From: JAAYTD01 sp964472015
GTDB taxonomy: Bacteria > Bacteroidota > Ignavibacteria > Kapaibacteriales > UBA2268
NCBI GenBank assembly: GCA_964472015.1
Contig: CAYYIP010000016.1
Location: 1 to 44,552, forward strand
Reading direction: 5' to 3'
Length of the DNA: 44,552 nt
Below, one piece after another: positions 1-8,990 of this stretch; the first letter of the stretch is position 1, and each line of letters begins with the position of its first letter. The notes beneath the pieces are model-generated. The model was given only the letters and a program-made list of their open reading frames with translations. It was not told the DNA's origin and did no database searches. A program made the position numbers and the translations under genes.

Positions 1-63
1 ATTATAAAATCTTTATTAGAAACTTCTAAAATAATGCAAGATTTATCTAAAATAAATTTTTAA
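1..63 (+). CDS. 3' end of an upstream gene (partial)
   Basis: From the first base, frame 1 is open for 20 codons to a TAA at 61-63. The residues (ending KIMQDLSKINF) form a plausible amphipathic C-terminal helix, but the piece is too short to assign a family. It lies on the same strand as the next gene, about 100 bp upstream. It could be chance, since AT-rich DNA seldom stays open by accident but 20 codons is little evidence. Confidence 0.35.
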   Translation: MIKSLLETSKIMQDLSKINF

Positions 64-160
64 ATTATACAATAAAAAAAAATGTTTATTTAGTATATAA
101 TATATTTACATAAAATAAAAGTATTACTTTTTTAGAAACTATAAATCAAGGGAAATCAGT

Positions 161-1294
161 ATGAAAAACATAAAATATAATTTATTTTTTATTTTTATAT
201 CAATTTTACTATTATCAAATAAAATTGAGTGTATCGCTCAAAAAATTAAACTACATTCTATTGTTCAACAAACTATTGATGATGACAAGAAGCAGGCAAT
301 CGAAGTGTGGGAAAAATTTCTTTATAGTTTAGATGAAGTAGCAAGAAGAGAATTATGGGATGCTAATGAAACAAATAAATTTGGGAATGAATATTCATTA
401 TTTGAGCAAGCTTTTTTCCAATATGATAGAGAAGAAACATTAAAATTTTTTACACCCTACGTTTTAAATATTGAGTATTATAATGATGCTCTTATTATCA
501 CTACAATGTTTTCATATTTTCCATTAAGTATATCAGATTCTTCAATTAAAAATCAAAATCCCGCTGCTATTGTCAAAATAGCTGTTATCAAAAAAAACAA
601 TAGGTATTACTTAAAAAATGTTCTTGATTATAAAACTGAATATTGGCGTAATTATTTAGTTGGTCATATTAATTATATAGTACATCCAAGTATAGAACCT
701 TTGATTGAAGATATGAATAGTGCAAACAATTTTATAGATTCATTAAGTAATTTATGGTGCGGGCATAATTACAAGGATACTATTAATTATTATATGGCTC
801 CGAATTCAGAAACAATTAATGATATTATTGGTTTTCAATTTGCATATTTAGGTTCAATTGGTGGTGGACAAGCATTTGTTGATGCTAAGTTATTATTTTC
901 AGGTAGAAGAAACTTTTTTTATAAACATGAGTTGGCTCATATAGTTTTTGGGAAATTCCAGAACACAATGTTTAGTGAAGGATTAGCTACTTTTTTTGGA
1001 GGTTCTAATAACATTGATTATTTGGTTTTAAAAAATAAATTTTTAAATAAAATAAAAATTAATAATTATAATGATTTATTGTCTTTTTTTTCACATCCAA
1101 ATTCTTTTGAATATTATATGATTGGTGCCATAATAATCGAAAAAATATTTACTACTAAAGGAATAGATATTATAAAAGAAATTAGTACTTTAGAAAAAGG
1201 AACTGATTCTATCAATGGTGCCGAATTGTTTATTAATAAAGTAAAAGAAAAATTAGACGTTGATGATGATGCTATTATAAGTTTATTTAAATAA
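161..1294 (+). CDS. Secreted HExxH metallopeptidase-like protein
   Basis: 377 residues. The N-terminus (about 1-27) is a signal peptide: Lys, a long hydrophobic stretch, then a small-residue region. The informative part is HELAH at residues 256-260, followed by E273 in SEGLATFF. HExxH plus a downstream Glu 13 residues on is the gluzincin zinc-site layout seen in M1/M61/'peptidase MA-like' proteins, so H256, H260 and E273 would bind zinc and E257 would be the general base. The N-terminal 200 residues match nothing I recognise. A weak purine-rich stretch (caaggga, 147-153) precedes the ATG. Probably periplasmic or surface; the substrate is unknown. The metallopeptidase call rests on the motif alone. 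Confidence 0.6.
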   Translation: MKNIKYNLFFIFISILLLSNKIECIAQKIKLHSIVQQTIDDDKKQAIEVWEKFLYSLDEVARRELWDANETNKFGNEYSLFEQAFFQYDREETLKFFTPYVLNIEYYNDALIITTMFSYFPLSISDSSIKNQNPAAIVKIAVIKKNNRYYLKNVLDYKTEYWRNYLVGHINYIVHPSIEPLIEDMNSANNFIDSLSNLWCGHNYKDTINYYMAPNSETINDIIGFQFAYLGSIGGGQAFVDAKLLFSGRRNFFYKHELAHIVFGKFQNTMFSEGLATFFGGSNNIDYLVLKNKFLNKIKINNYNDLLSFFSHPNSFEYYMIGAIIIEKIFTTKGIDIIKEISTLEKGTDSINGAELFINKVKEKLDVDDDAIISLFK

Positions 1295-1350
1295 ACTTTC
1301 TTCATCTTATATGATTATTATTCTCATTATATTTTAAGTGTATTTTTAAA

Positions 1351-1417
1351 CAATTATTGGGTATGTACTTGCTAATGTATTTATTTTCAATAAAAACAGG
1401 TACATACCCAATATTTG
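1351..1417. terminator. Large stem-loop between convergent genes
   Basis: Left arm ATTGGGTATGTAC (1356-1368) and right arm GTACATACCCAAT (1400-1412) are perfect complements. With one mismatch the pairing extends to 18 bp (1351-1368 with 1400-1417), enclosing a 31-nt loop. It lies between two convergent genes, so a shared transcription-end hairpin is the simplest reading. The loop is long and no T-run follows directly, so intrinsic termination is not certain. Confidence 0.5.
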
Positions 1418-1473
1418 AAATTGATCAGTAAAAAAATTGTATTATATATAATTTATGCTAATATAAAAATAAG

Positions 1474-2202
1474 CTAATTTGGTAGTTTTGCATCTATTAA
1501 TGATAATTCTACATAATAATCACTAAAATTACAATACAAATATACAAATCCGTATTTTTCATTAAAATAGTATTTTGATTTAAATTTTATTTTATTTGTT
1601 TTTGTATCATTCTTTATAACCCAACAAGTATCATTCACAAAATTACTTTTATATAATATTTTATCTGTTACTTTAGATTTTGCTTCAATTGTAAATTCAT
1701 CATACTTTAAGGAACGGTCAATTTCTGTTTTTTCTTTTAGCTTAAATGTAAAAAGCTTTTCTAAAAATAAAGGATAGCTTAAACTTGGTCCGGGGAATAA
1801 TTTTAAAAATTTCATATTTTTAATAGATGGAAAATGTAAAGTTACATAATCATCATCTTCATCTTCCATATCAACTTTTATCTCAAAAATATCTTCAATT
1901 TTATCATTTTGTTCAGAATATTGTTTTAAAAATTTCCATCTATATATTTTTAAGGCATTATTTGTGTCAAATTCTATATCTTGCAATACTAATGTATCAA
2001 TATCATTAAACTTCGAATTTTTTATTAAAAATTTCCATTGGCTATTAGGAATATAAATTTTACTATTTTTATATTCTACTTTTCTCTGGTTATTGTATTT
2101 ATCTACATAATAATTAACAGCTACTATAATGACTATACAAACCATTGTTATTGCAATAAAAATAAATAGCCAAATAATATTTTTAGTTGATTTTTTACCC
2201 AT
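1474..2202 (-). CDS. Membrane-anchored protein of unknown function
   Basis: 242 residues. An N-terminal transmembrane helix (about residues 8-31, preceded by Lys residues) is followed by an extracytoplasmic domain of about 200 residues, rich in Lys, Asp, Asn and aromatics with alternating beta-like patterns. There is no lipobox, catalytic motif or sorting domain, and I recognise no family. It is convergent with the metallopeptidase-like gene and divergent from the LemA operon. Probably a real single-gene unit encoding an inner-membrane-anchored periplasmic protein. Confidence 0.6.
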   Translation of the reverse strand: MGKKSTKNIIWLFIFIAITMVCIVIIVAVNYYVDKYNNQRKVEYKNSKIYIPNSQWKFLIKNSKFNDIDTLVLQDIEFDTNNALKIYRWKFLKQYSEQNDKIEDIFEIKVDMEDEDDDYVTLHFPSIKNMKFLKLFPGPSLSYPLFLEKLFTFKLKEKTEIDRSLKYDEFTIEAKSKVTDKILYKSNFVNDTCWVIKNDTKTNKIKFKSKYYFNEKYGFVYLYCNFSDYYVELSLIDAKLPN

Positions 2203-2624
2203 TTAGAAATTCCTTGATATTTTTAATATTTATATTTTTTTGAATATTTATTATAATTACTTTTAGTCAAGTTTTATTGAATGTAGAATTTAAACAAATT
2301 ATAAGGGAAATATTTTATTGATTATAGCACTACACTTTATATAAAAATATAAAATTTATATAAAAATATAAAAATTATAGAATATAACCAAAATATTTTT
2401 ATTTAGTTTGAAGTCAATTTTCTATATAAAACAATAGAGATAAAATAATTTTATGAAGTATTAAAGTTTAATTATTTGATATTGAATTTTTATACTTTTT
2501 GTCGTATGTTTGTAATTATTTTTACTATATTTTATTTTGATTTATAAAAAAATAAATCAAATTTATACCTAAAAAGTAAATAATTTTAATTTTTAATTTT
2601 AATATATATATAAGGAGAAAAACA
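2203..2624. other. AT-rich intergenic region with a 19-bp tandem repeat
   Basis: This 422-bp divergent spacer holds two adjacent perfect copies of a 19-bp A/T unit (2336-2354 and 2355-2373), the promoter-like element at 2482-2512 and the LemA ribosome binding site. I see no open frame or RNA gene in the rest. Confidence 0.5.
2482..2512 (+). promoter_or_regulatory. Bacteroidota-type promoter for the lemA operon
   Basis: TTG (2482-2484), a 20-nt spacer, then TATGTTTG (2505-2512) match TTG-N17-23-TAnnTTTG, the housekeeping sigma consensus of Bacteroidota. Transcription would start about 7 nt downstream, giving a leader of roughly 105 nt. Confidence 0.5.
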
Positions 2625-3191
2625 ATGTCAACAACTTGGATTATAGTAATAGCTGTTGCTATCGTTCTACTAATTATCATTATGATAAATAACAGTTTAG
2701 TAGGTAAAAACAATCAGGTAATAAATGCTTTTGCAGGGATTGATGCCTATCTTAAAAAACGATATGATCTAATACCTAATTTGGTAGCTACTGTGCAACA
2801 ATATATGGGGCATGAAAAAAGTGTTCTTACTGAAATTACGGCACTACGTACTCAAGCATTAAATACTAATCTTTCTCCTGATGAGAAAATTGATTTGAGT
2901 AATAAGTTAAATAAAGCATTACATTCTATAAATGTAGCAGTAGAGAATTATCCTGAATTAAAGGCAAATACTAATTTCTTGCAATTGCAGGCATCAATGA
3001 ATGAAATTGAAGAGCAACTTTCTGCATCGAGGCGAGCTTATAATGCTGCAATTAATTCATATAATAATGCAGTACAAATGTTTCCTACTAATATTATTGC
3101 TGGTATTAAGGGGATGAAAGCTAAGGCGTCTTTTGAAGCATTAGAGACAGAAAGACAAAATGTAAATGTAAAAGATTTGTTTAATAAATAA
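2625..3191 (+). CDS. lemA: LemA family protein
   Basis: 188 residues, the family's usual size. One N-terminal transmembrane helix (about 4-23) is followed by a long helical-bundle domain with the typical LemA run NQVINAFAGIDAYLKKRYDLIP near the start and an SxRRAYN-like region (ASRRAYNAAINSYNNAVQMFP) near the end. LemA proteins are membrane-anchored with the bundle outside; their biochemical role is poorly defined. AAGGAG at 2612-2617 is one of the few clear Shine-Dalgarno sites in the window and fixes the start. The DUF3137 gene follows after 12 bp, so the two are co-transcribed. Confidence 0.92.
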   Translation: MSTTWIIVIAVAIVLLIIIMINNSLVGKNNQVINAFAGIDAYLKKRYDLIPNLVATVQQYMGHEKSVLTEITALRTQALNTNLSPDEKIDLSNKLNKALHSINVAVENYPELKANTNFLQLQASMNEIEEQLSASRRAYNAAINSYNNAVQMFPTNIIAGIKGMKAKASFEALETERQNVNVKDLFNK

Positions 3192-3203
3192 TTTGTTTAC
3201 ATT

Positions 3204-4217
3204 ATGAAAACTCTACAAGAATTTAAGTCATTTTATGATGCAGAGTTATTAGAACAACTTAAAGTACTTGATCAACAACGTAAACAGACTAAGAAAAAAA
3301 ATTTTCTAACAACAATAGGATTTATTGGGGGACTAATAGTTTTATGGTTGTTAGGGATATTGATTAATAAACAAATTTATGGTTTGTATTTCGATGATAA
3401 TAGTGCTAATGTTCCTTTGATAATAGCTTTGATAATCTCTATTATTGCTTTAATATATTTTATTGGTTTTATACGTCGTAATAAAAGGAAGTTTATAGAT
3501 AATTTTAAGAATAAGATAATTACCTCTATAGTAGAATTTATAAATAAAGATTTAAAATATTCTTCAAAAGATTATATGCCATTAAAAGAATTTAATGATT
3601 CAAAATTATTTATTCATACACCTGATAAATATTATGGAGATGATTTTGTGTCTGGTACAATTGATAAAACGGATATATCTTTTTCAGAAGTTCACGCATT
3701 ATATAAAACTACTTCTACTGATAGTGATGGTGATACTAAAGAAAAATGGCATGATATATTTAATGGTTTATTTTTCAAAGCTGATTTCAACAAAAATTTT
3801 AACGGACGATATTTTGTTTTACCTGATTTTGCAGAGAAAAAGTTTGGGCGCATAGGTACATTTTTCCAGAAATTAAGCAAAAACTATGGTAATCTTGTAC
3901 AGCTTGAGGATGTGGAATTTGAGAAAGAGTTTGCAGTTTATGGTACAGATCAAATAGAAGCTCGATATATACTTTCATCAAATGTAATGAGAAGATTATT
4001 AGACTTTAAACGTAAAACTGGAAAGAATATAATGATATCTTTTGTAAATTCAAATATTTATATAGCTATTCCATATAAAAAAGAATTATTTGAACCTAGA
4101 TATCATAGAAGTGTAATTAATGAAAAGCAAACAATTGGATATTTTAGTGATTTAGAGATTGCTATTAATATTGTAGAAGACTTGAACCTAAATACTAGGA
4201 TTTGGAGTAAACAGTGA
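3204..4217 (+). CDS. DUF3137 family membrane protein
   Basis: 337 residues. Two transmembrane helices (about 34-54 and 69-90) are flanked by a charged N-terminal coiled segment; the remaining ~245 residues form a soluble domain with FxHTPDKYYGDDFVSG and a C-terminal FVNSNIYIAIPYKKELFEP stretch. This layout is that of DUF3137 proteins, which commonly sit beside LemA. The 12-bp spacing from lemA and the 4-bp overlap with the next gene indicate one operon. Function is unknown; a LemA-associated membrane complex is an inference from neighbourhood. Confidence 0.75.
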   Translation: MKTLQEFKSFYDAELLEQLKVLDQQRKQTKKKNFLTTIGFIGGLIVLWLLGILINKQIYGLYFDDNSANVPLIIALIISIIALIYFIGFIRRNKRKFIDNFKNKIITSIVEFINKDLKYSSKDYMPLKEFNDSKLFIHTPDKYYGDDFVSGTIDKTDISFSEVHALYKTTSTDSDGDTKEKWHDIFNGLFFKADFNKNFNGRYFVLPDFAEKKFGRIGTFFQKLSKNYGNLVQLEDVEFEKEFAVYGTDQIEARYILSSNVMRRLLDFKRKTGKNIMISFVNSNIYIAIPYKKELFEPRYHRSVINEKQTIGYFSDLEIAINIVEDLNLNTRIWSKQ

Positions 4218-5101
4218 GTATAAAATATTCATTACCTAAAAATTCTGATTTAATAGTTTCAAAAGTATGGCTCTTTTTATTAATAACTTTATCAAATTTA
4301 TTTCTATATTATATATTGTTTAAAGACTACATAATATATGATGAGATGATGTATGGAATTATGGTACTTATGGGTTTTAGTATTATAGTTACAGCAGTAT
4401 TTTTCTTTGTATATTTTAGTAGAGCTATATTAATGTATAAATTTCAAAAAGGTGGATATTATGCGGCTTGGATAATAAAAGATAAAGAGTTAGAATATCT
4501 AAAAAAAAATGAAATTAAAGCAATAGGAATAAGTTATTTTGCAGTGATATTTTTAAGTGTATTGTTAATTATTACGGGTACAATTGTTTATATAATAGCA
4601 TATTTAGATGGGCAAGATATTGGAATTGAATATATTATATTTATTTTAATTATTGCAGTTTTATTAACTGTTACTATTTTTATAAAAAATAAAGTAGCTA
4701 GGTATAGAGCTAATAAGGAGTATTATATTGCTTATTTAGGAAAAAGAGGTTTATCTTATAATAATATTTTGCATCCATTTAATTATCTTTGGGAAAAGTT
4801 AATTAGTTTAAGTACAAAAAAAGAAGGTGGGTTGACTTTAATATCTTTATGTTATTCAACACCTTATAGGGGGAGAAGAGTTCACAATATAGTAAATGTA
4901 CCGATACCTTTAGAGCATAAAATTGATTTTCAAAATATTATTAATGATATTGTTAATGATTCTAATAATGAGGTTATTAATAAGCAAGCACTTAATCTAA
5001 TTGGCAAAGATTGTAAGATGCCATTACCTTTATGGCTACATATTTTTTCGATTATAATATTAGGAATAATTACTGCATTTTTTATTTTTTTGTATGTTTA
5101 G
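4214..5101 (+). CDS. Five-helix membrane protein of the LemA operon
   Basis: 295 residues beginning at a GTG that overlaps the preceding stop (GTGA, 4214-4217), so translation is probably coupled. Predicted transmembrane segments lie at about 18-36, 48-70, 106-130, 138-157 and 274-294; a soluble part of about 115 residues sits before the last helix. No known motif is visible. Its overlap with the DUF3137 gene makes it a likely third member of the LemA system. The stem-loop at 5130-5155 lies 29 bp after its stop. Confidence 0.65.
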   Translation: MSIKYSLPKNSDLIVSKVWLFLLITLSNLFLYYILFKDYIIYDEMMYGIMVLMGFSIIVTAVFFFVYFSRAILMYKFQKGGYYAAWIIKDKELEYLKKNEIKAIGISYFAVIFLSVLLIITGTIVYIIAYLDGQDIGIEYIIFILIIAVLLTVTIFIKNKVARYRANKEYYIAYLGKRGLSYNNILHPFNYLWEKLISLSTKKEGGLTLISLCYSTPYRGRRVHNIVNVPIPLEHKIDFQNIINDIVNDSNNEVINKQALNLIGKDCKMPLPLWLHIFSIIILGIITAFFIFLYV

Positions 5102-5128
5102 TATTTGTATATTTAATAAACATTTAAC

Positions 5129-5174
5129 GGATATGAGCTTTAAAAAGCTCATATCTGTAATTTTATAAAAATTA
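5129..5174. repeat. 46-bp repeat with hairpin, copy 1
   Basis: Identical to 7579-7624. It contains a 12-bp stem (GATATGAGCTTT with AAAGCTCATATC, 5130-5155) with a 2-nt centre. It sits between the convergent LemA operon and the IgGFc-type T9SS gene and probably ends transcription of one or both; the T-run is broken, so termination is inferred from position. Confidence 0.6.
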
Positions 5175-5182
5175 CTTTTTAT

Positions 5183-7408
5183 TTAATTAATAATAGTTAT
5201 TTTTTTAGTTTCTACAATACCTTTATCATCATAAATCATAATAAAATATATACCATTGTTTATGTTTAATGTCTCTTCTGAGTTTGTATTGTAGTAATCT
5301 TTTTGTAAAATAATATTTCCTAATATATCAAAAATTTTAATATTACCAGTAAAATTATTAATAATTAGTTTATTTTTATTATTATTTATATATTTATTTG
5401 ATGTAACTAATTTTAATTTAGTACCACATTTAATCTGTTCTTCATAATAATTAGGTTCAATTGTAGCTTGATATGGAATTTTCATAATTCTATCACATTC
5501 ATCAATAAGATATAAAGTATCAAAAATTTCTCCTAATAAATTATTAGAAAAAATACAAGTTATTAAAGTTCCACTTTGATTTGGTTCTAATTCTAAATAA
5601 TTTTGAGATAGAGGGACTGAAAAATTAAGATTATTATAGAAAAAAGCTCGAAAAGATTGCTTAAAATTACCAAAATTATTTAATTTAATTGTATCACATT
5701 GACATTCTAAAAACTTAACATTATTTTTTTCTATTTCATCATTTATTATAGTAAAACCTTTTGCTTCGATACTATCAATTTTTTTATTACCTGCTATATC
5801 AGTTATTTCAAATAATAATTTACCATCTTTCAGAGGATCTATTAATTCTACTAAATATTTTTCAGCATAAATATCATTAATATCAGTTTTTATTATTTCT
5901 ATATTATTTTTCTCTATTATATTAAAACTTTTAATACCTGTTTTATATTTACCTTCATCCGATATTATAATTGATTTTATACAATCATCATAAAAAGATA
6001 CTTTTGGTGGTATTTTATCTAAATAATAATCAATTTTACGGTCAGTTTTCATATTTGGTATATAACCATAGCCTTCACAGCCTCCGTATCCATGTATTAT
6101 TAATCCAAATGCACTATCACTTTTTATTAAATGATTTCCCGGTTCTACTTGTAGATTAAAATATATTAAAGACGTCCCTGTTATTTTATAACTATTTATA
6201 TCAGCGAGTGAAGTATTATCTATTTCAAGACTCTTTTTCCCAATAGTATCAATAATAACATTGATATAATGTTTTTTTAATGATAAAAAATCAGGTACTT
6301 TAAATAAATATTTGTTAAGATAATTTTCAATAGGAGGTAATAATAATAAAAGTGGATCTGCAAAATCGCCATTATTACTAGAAAACCCATATTCTGCAAA
6401 TAAAGCAGGTTTAGTTGTTTGAATAAATGTTGCAGTATCAAATTCAAATTCGTAAAACTCATATTTATTCAAATAAATAGTTGTATCAGGGAAAAGTATA
6501 GCATTCTTATCAAAAGGCGAAATAATTCTTCCTAATGTAAGATTATTATAATTAGGATGTATTAAAGGCGAAAATATTGCATTTGATCCTAATCTAGATA
6601 TAGGCAGTGTTTGTTTAATAAGCACATCGGTTGTACCAAATGTATAATCTTTAGGTTTAATACTAGTATCGTTGTGAGTAGAATATACAACAATTTTTTT
6701 ATTAGAATTTATTATACTACCAGTTAAATCATATGGTTTAGTAATTTTTGCAATAACTTGCCTAGTTTCACCTTTATTTAATTTAATTGTTACTGTTTGT
6801 AAAGGTTCATTCTCAAAATCTGCCAGTGGTGCAGTTGGTATTATTTCAACAATTGTATTATCTTCTAAAGCAACAATAGTAATAGCAGAATAGTGATTTC
6901 TTGGATCTCCTATTAAATGAGAAAGTTTATTTTTATAACTAGCAATTATATATGATGTATCTAAAATATTAGTTGGATAGCATAAAAAGGCATCAGATGT
7001 TGCTCGTTGTTTAGATATTGCATATACATTAATAGGATTATCGCTATTGATAAAAATACCTTTTTTTTCATTTTCCTTAAAAGATTTTACTTCAAGTTCT
7101 ATAGGTATATTAATTGTTTCTATTTGTTCGCCATAAATAGAATCTTTTATAGATATTAATGTATCATTTATAAAATATCTTATATCATAATGGCATATAC
7201 TTCCATCATAAGATGATATATATATTAATAATACTAGTGATGTTGGTTGTTCTTTTATAGTATTACCATTTTGCGGGAAACATAAAAGAAATTCAGTACC
7301 TGCACAATTAGCAGTATCTTTGGCATATAATAATTGATTATTATAACAAAATATATTACTTAAAATAAATAATAATATAATAAAAATTATAGTATAGAAT
7401 AATCTCAT
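5183..7408 (-). CDS. T9SS-secreted IgGFc-binding-domain protein
   Basis: 741 residues. A signal peptide (about 1-29) leads into GTEFLLCFPQNG and a region of about 330 residues with the hallmarks of the IgGFc_binding N-terminal domain family: KGIFINSDNPINVYA, SDAFLCYPT, EDNTIVEIIPT, LNKGETRQV, and DLTGSIINSNKKIVVYS. The middle is beta-rich and unassigned. The last ~65 residues are a T9SS type A sorting domain (KIFDILGNIILQ, then a glycine-turn NNGIYFIMIYDDKG and Lys-rich tail), which would direct export across the outer membrane with cleavage of the tail. Probably a cell-surface or released adhesin-like protein. The family name does not prove IgG binding in a bacterium. Confidence 0.78.
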   Translation of the reverse strand: MRLFYTIIFIILLFILSNIFCYNNQLLYAKDTANCAGTEFLLCFPQNGNTIKEQPTSLVLLIYISSYDGSICHYDIRYFINDTLISIKDSIYGEQIETINIPIELEVKSFKENEKKGIFINSDNPINVYAISKQRATSDAFLCYPTNILDTSYIIASYKNKLSHLIGDPRNHYSAITIVALEDNTIVEIIPTAPLADFENEPLQTVTIKLNKGETRQVIAKITKPYDLTGSIINSNKKIVVYSTHNDTSIKPKDYTFGTTDVLIKQTLPISRLGSNAIFSPLIHPNYNNLTLGRIISPFDKNAILFPDTTIYLNKYEFYEFEFDTATFIQTTKPALFAEYGFSSNNGDFADPLLLLLPPIENYLNKYLFKVPDFLSLKKHYINVIIDTIGKKSLEIDNTSLADINSYKITGTSLIYFNLQVEPGNHLIKSDSAFGLIIHGYGGCEGYGYIPNMKTDRKIDYYLDKIPPKVSFYDDCIKSIIISDEGKYKTGIKSFNIIEKNNIEIIKTDINDIYAEKYLVELIDPLKDGKLLFEITDIAGNKKIDSIEAKGFTIINDEIEKNNVKFLECQCDTIKLNNFGNFKQSFRAFFYNNLNFSVPLSQNYLELEPNQSGTLITCIFSNNLLGEIFDTLYLIDECDRIMKIPYQATIEPNYYEEQIKCGTKLKLVTSNKYINNNKNKLIINNFTGNIKIFDILGNIILQKDYYNTNSEETLNINNGIYFIMIYDDKGIVETKKITIIN

Positions 7409-7411
7409 ATT

Positions 7412-7519
7412 TTATCTTTTTATAATAAGTTTTGAAAAATAATAATTATTATCATTTGTTTTCAATGGAAATATGAATAACAATAAAGGTAAAAATGATA
7501 TAATAAATAATTTTTTCAT
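7412..7519 (-). CDS. Short ORF encoding a signal-peptide-like 35-mer
   Basis: ATG at 7519-7517 opens 35 codons (MKKLFIISFLPLLLFIFPLK..., ending LIIKR) and stops 3 bp before the start of the 741-residue protein. The sequence is a near-perfect lipid-directed leader without a lipobox or a mature domain. It could be a small membrane peptide, a translated leader coupled to the downstream gene, or the leftover signal sequence of a lost surface-protein gene. No Shine-Dalgarno site is visible. Confidence 0.35.
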   Translation of the reverse strand: MKKLFIISFLPLLLFIFPLKTNDNNYYFSKLIIKR

Positions 7520-7578
7520 ATTAATTGTTTCTATATTAGTTATATTTTAGTTAATTTAGTTATTTGAATTAACACTTA

Positions 7579-7624
7579 GGATATGAGCTTTAAAAAGCTC
7601 ATATCTGTAATTTTATAAAAATTA
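7579..7624. repeat. 46-bp repeat with hairpin, copy 2
   Basis: Identical to 5129-5174, with the same 12-bp stem at 7580-7605. It lies just downstream of the 3' end of the beta-propeller gene (7659, minus), that is, at the corresponding place relative to a second T9SS gene. Its last 14 bp run into the start of the large duplication (7611 onward). Confidence 0.6.
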
Positions 7625-8718
7625 TGAATAAATAAAGTATACTTATTTATTTTCTTAGCTATTCACCCTTAGCTATTTTAAATGTTTTTATCTCATTATC
7701 TTGTGTTGATTTTAATAAATAAATGCCAGCAGGTAAAAATGAAATATCCAAAGTTAAATCACTTTGGTTACTATATACATCTTCAAATAATACTTTTAAA
7801 AGATCTCCATTTATATTAAATGCTTCGATCTTTAATTTCCCTGTTTTAAAATATGAGCCTGGTAGTGTTAATTCTTTAGAATTAGAATTAGGATTAGGAT
7901 TAGGATAGAAAACAGGGTCAATAGGATTAGGTTTAATAGAACCAGCTTTTACCATATTATTAAATAAGCATAAGCCATCAATTTCATAACCAAGAATATA
8001 ATTATCATTGGAAGAACACTTTTTTATATTTACATAAATATTTCCTAAAGTAGCATTGTTATATTTATAAGCTAATTCACCTGTTTGTAAATCAAAAATA
8101 TGTAAGTCTTCATAATATCCATTGCCTGCAGTAATCATATATCTAGAATCAGAAGTAAGATCGAATGTATATATTCGATTTTGTGTTCCAGGATAAATAT
8201 CCCATTCATATTTTTTATCATAAGTTATATTATTATAAACTCTAACTAATCTACCATTTACTGTACACAACAATTTATTATCAGGTGTTGTTTGTAAAAC
8301 ATTTCCTATCTCATCTATTATTTTTTTTAACGGATGACTATTTTGTATTGTATCTAATGTTTCTATATCATATACATACTTTTTATATTCCTTATATCCA
8401 GGATGTGTCCAATCGGGAACATAGTAAGAATATGCTACAAAATACTTCCCTTCCCTAGGCATTTGCAACTTATAATAATAATTTTGCCAAAATCCTAATG
8501 TATCTATTAACTTAAAAGTATTTAAGTCACATATCCAAATCCCTTTTTTCCAATAATATGGATTGTTATTATAACCATCAGTACCAACACTTATAAATAA
8601 TCCTATATCTTCATTTATGCTAAAACCTGAACGAAAAGAAGTTGTTAGATTGAATTTTCCAACTACTTCACCTGTTGGCCATTTTACTTTTTCCCAATTA
8701 CAAGTATATAAGTATTTC
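7611..8718. repeat. Tandem duplication unit, copy 1 (partner 9204-10317)
   Basis: From 7611 to 8529 this reads base-for-base the same as 9204-10122 (offset 1593) in my comparison, about 0.9 kb. From 8530 onward the copies differ by many substitutions and a 6-bp indel (copy 2 is longer) until the gap. The spacer at 9143-9216 also recurs at 10418-10490, so the upstream region is part of the same unit. Confidence 0.85.
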
Positions 8719-8990
8719 TTATCATTTGAAAATTGTATTGCCCCGTTAATATTAGGTATTTGTTTTTTTACTTCGCCTGTTATAACATCCACTTCAAAAA
8801 TTTTTTTATTATTATCAGTTACTAGTATTGACATATCTCCGGGAGTGAATATAACATTGATAATTTCTTCACATCCTATTTCCCAACGTGCTTTAAACCA
8901 TTGTACTTCATTAGCTTTTACTTTATAAGTAGGTAAGAATAACAAAAAAATAAATGGTATAAATAAACATTGTATTTTTTTTCTTTTCAT
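7659..8990 (-). CDS. T9SS-secreted beta-propeller protein, copy 1
   Basis: 443 residues. Signal peptide about 1-26, then repeated short beta units typical of a WD40/quinoprotein-like propeller (for example VLVTDNNKKIFEVD, FDLTSDSRYMITAGNG, IFDLQTGELAYKY). A Pro/Asn linker (FYPNPNPNSNS, near residue 360) introduces a type A T9SS sorting domain ending FLPAGIYLLKSTQDNEIK with a Lys-rich tail. AAGGAG in the minus sense (8997-9002) fixes the start. Ligand unknown. It is followed downstream by the 46-bp hairpin repeat and has a near-twin immediately upstream at 9252. Confidence 0.8.
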   Translation of the reverse strand: MKRKKIQCLFIPFIFLLFLPTYKVKANEVQWFKARWEIGCEEIINVIFTPGDMSILVTDNNKKIFEVDVITGEVKKQIPNINGAIQFSNDKKYLYTCNWEKVKWPTGEVVGKFNLTTSFRSGFSINEDIGLFISVGTDGYNNNPYYWKKGIWICDLNTFKLIDTLGFWQNYYYKLQMPREGKYFVAYSYYVPDWTHPGYKEYKKYVYDIETLDTIQNSHPLKKIIDEIGNVLQTTPDNKLLCTVNGRLVRVYNNITYDKKYEWDIYPGTQNRIYTFDLTSDSRYMITAGNGYYEDLHIFDLQTGELAYKYNNATLGNIYVNIKKCSSNDNYILGYEIDGLCLFNNMVKAGSIKPNPIDPVFYPNPNPNSNSKELTLPGSYFKTGKLKIEAFNINGDLLKVLFEDVYSNQSDLTLDISFLPAGIYLLKSTQDNEIKTFKIAKGE

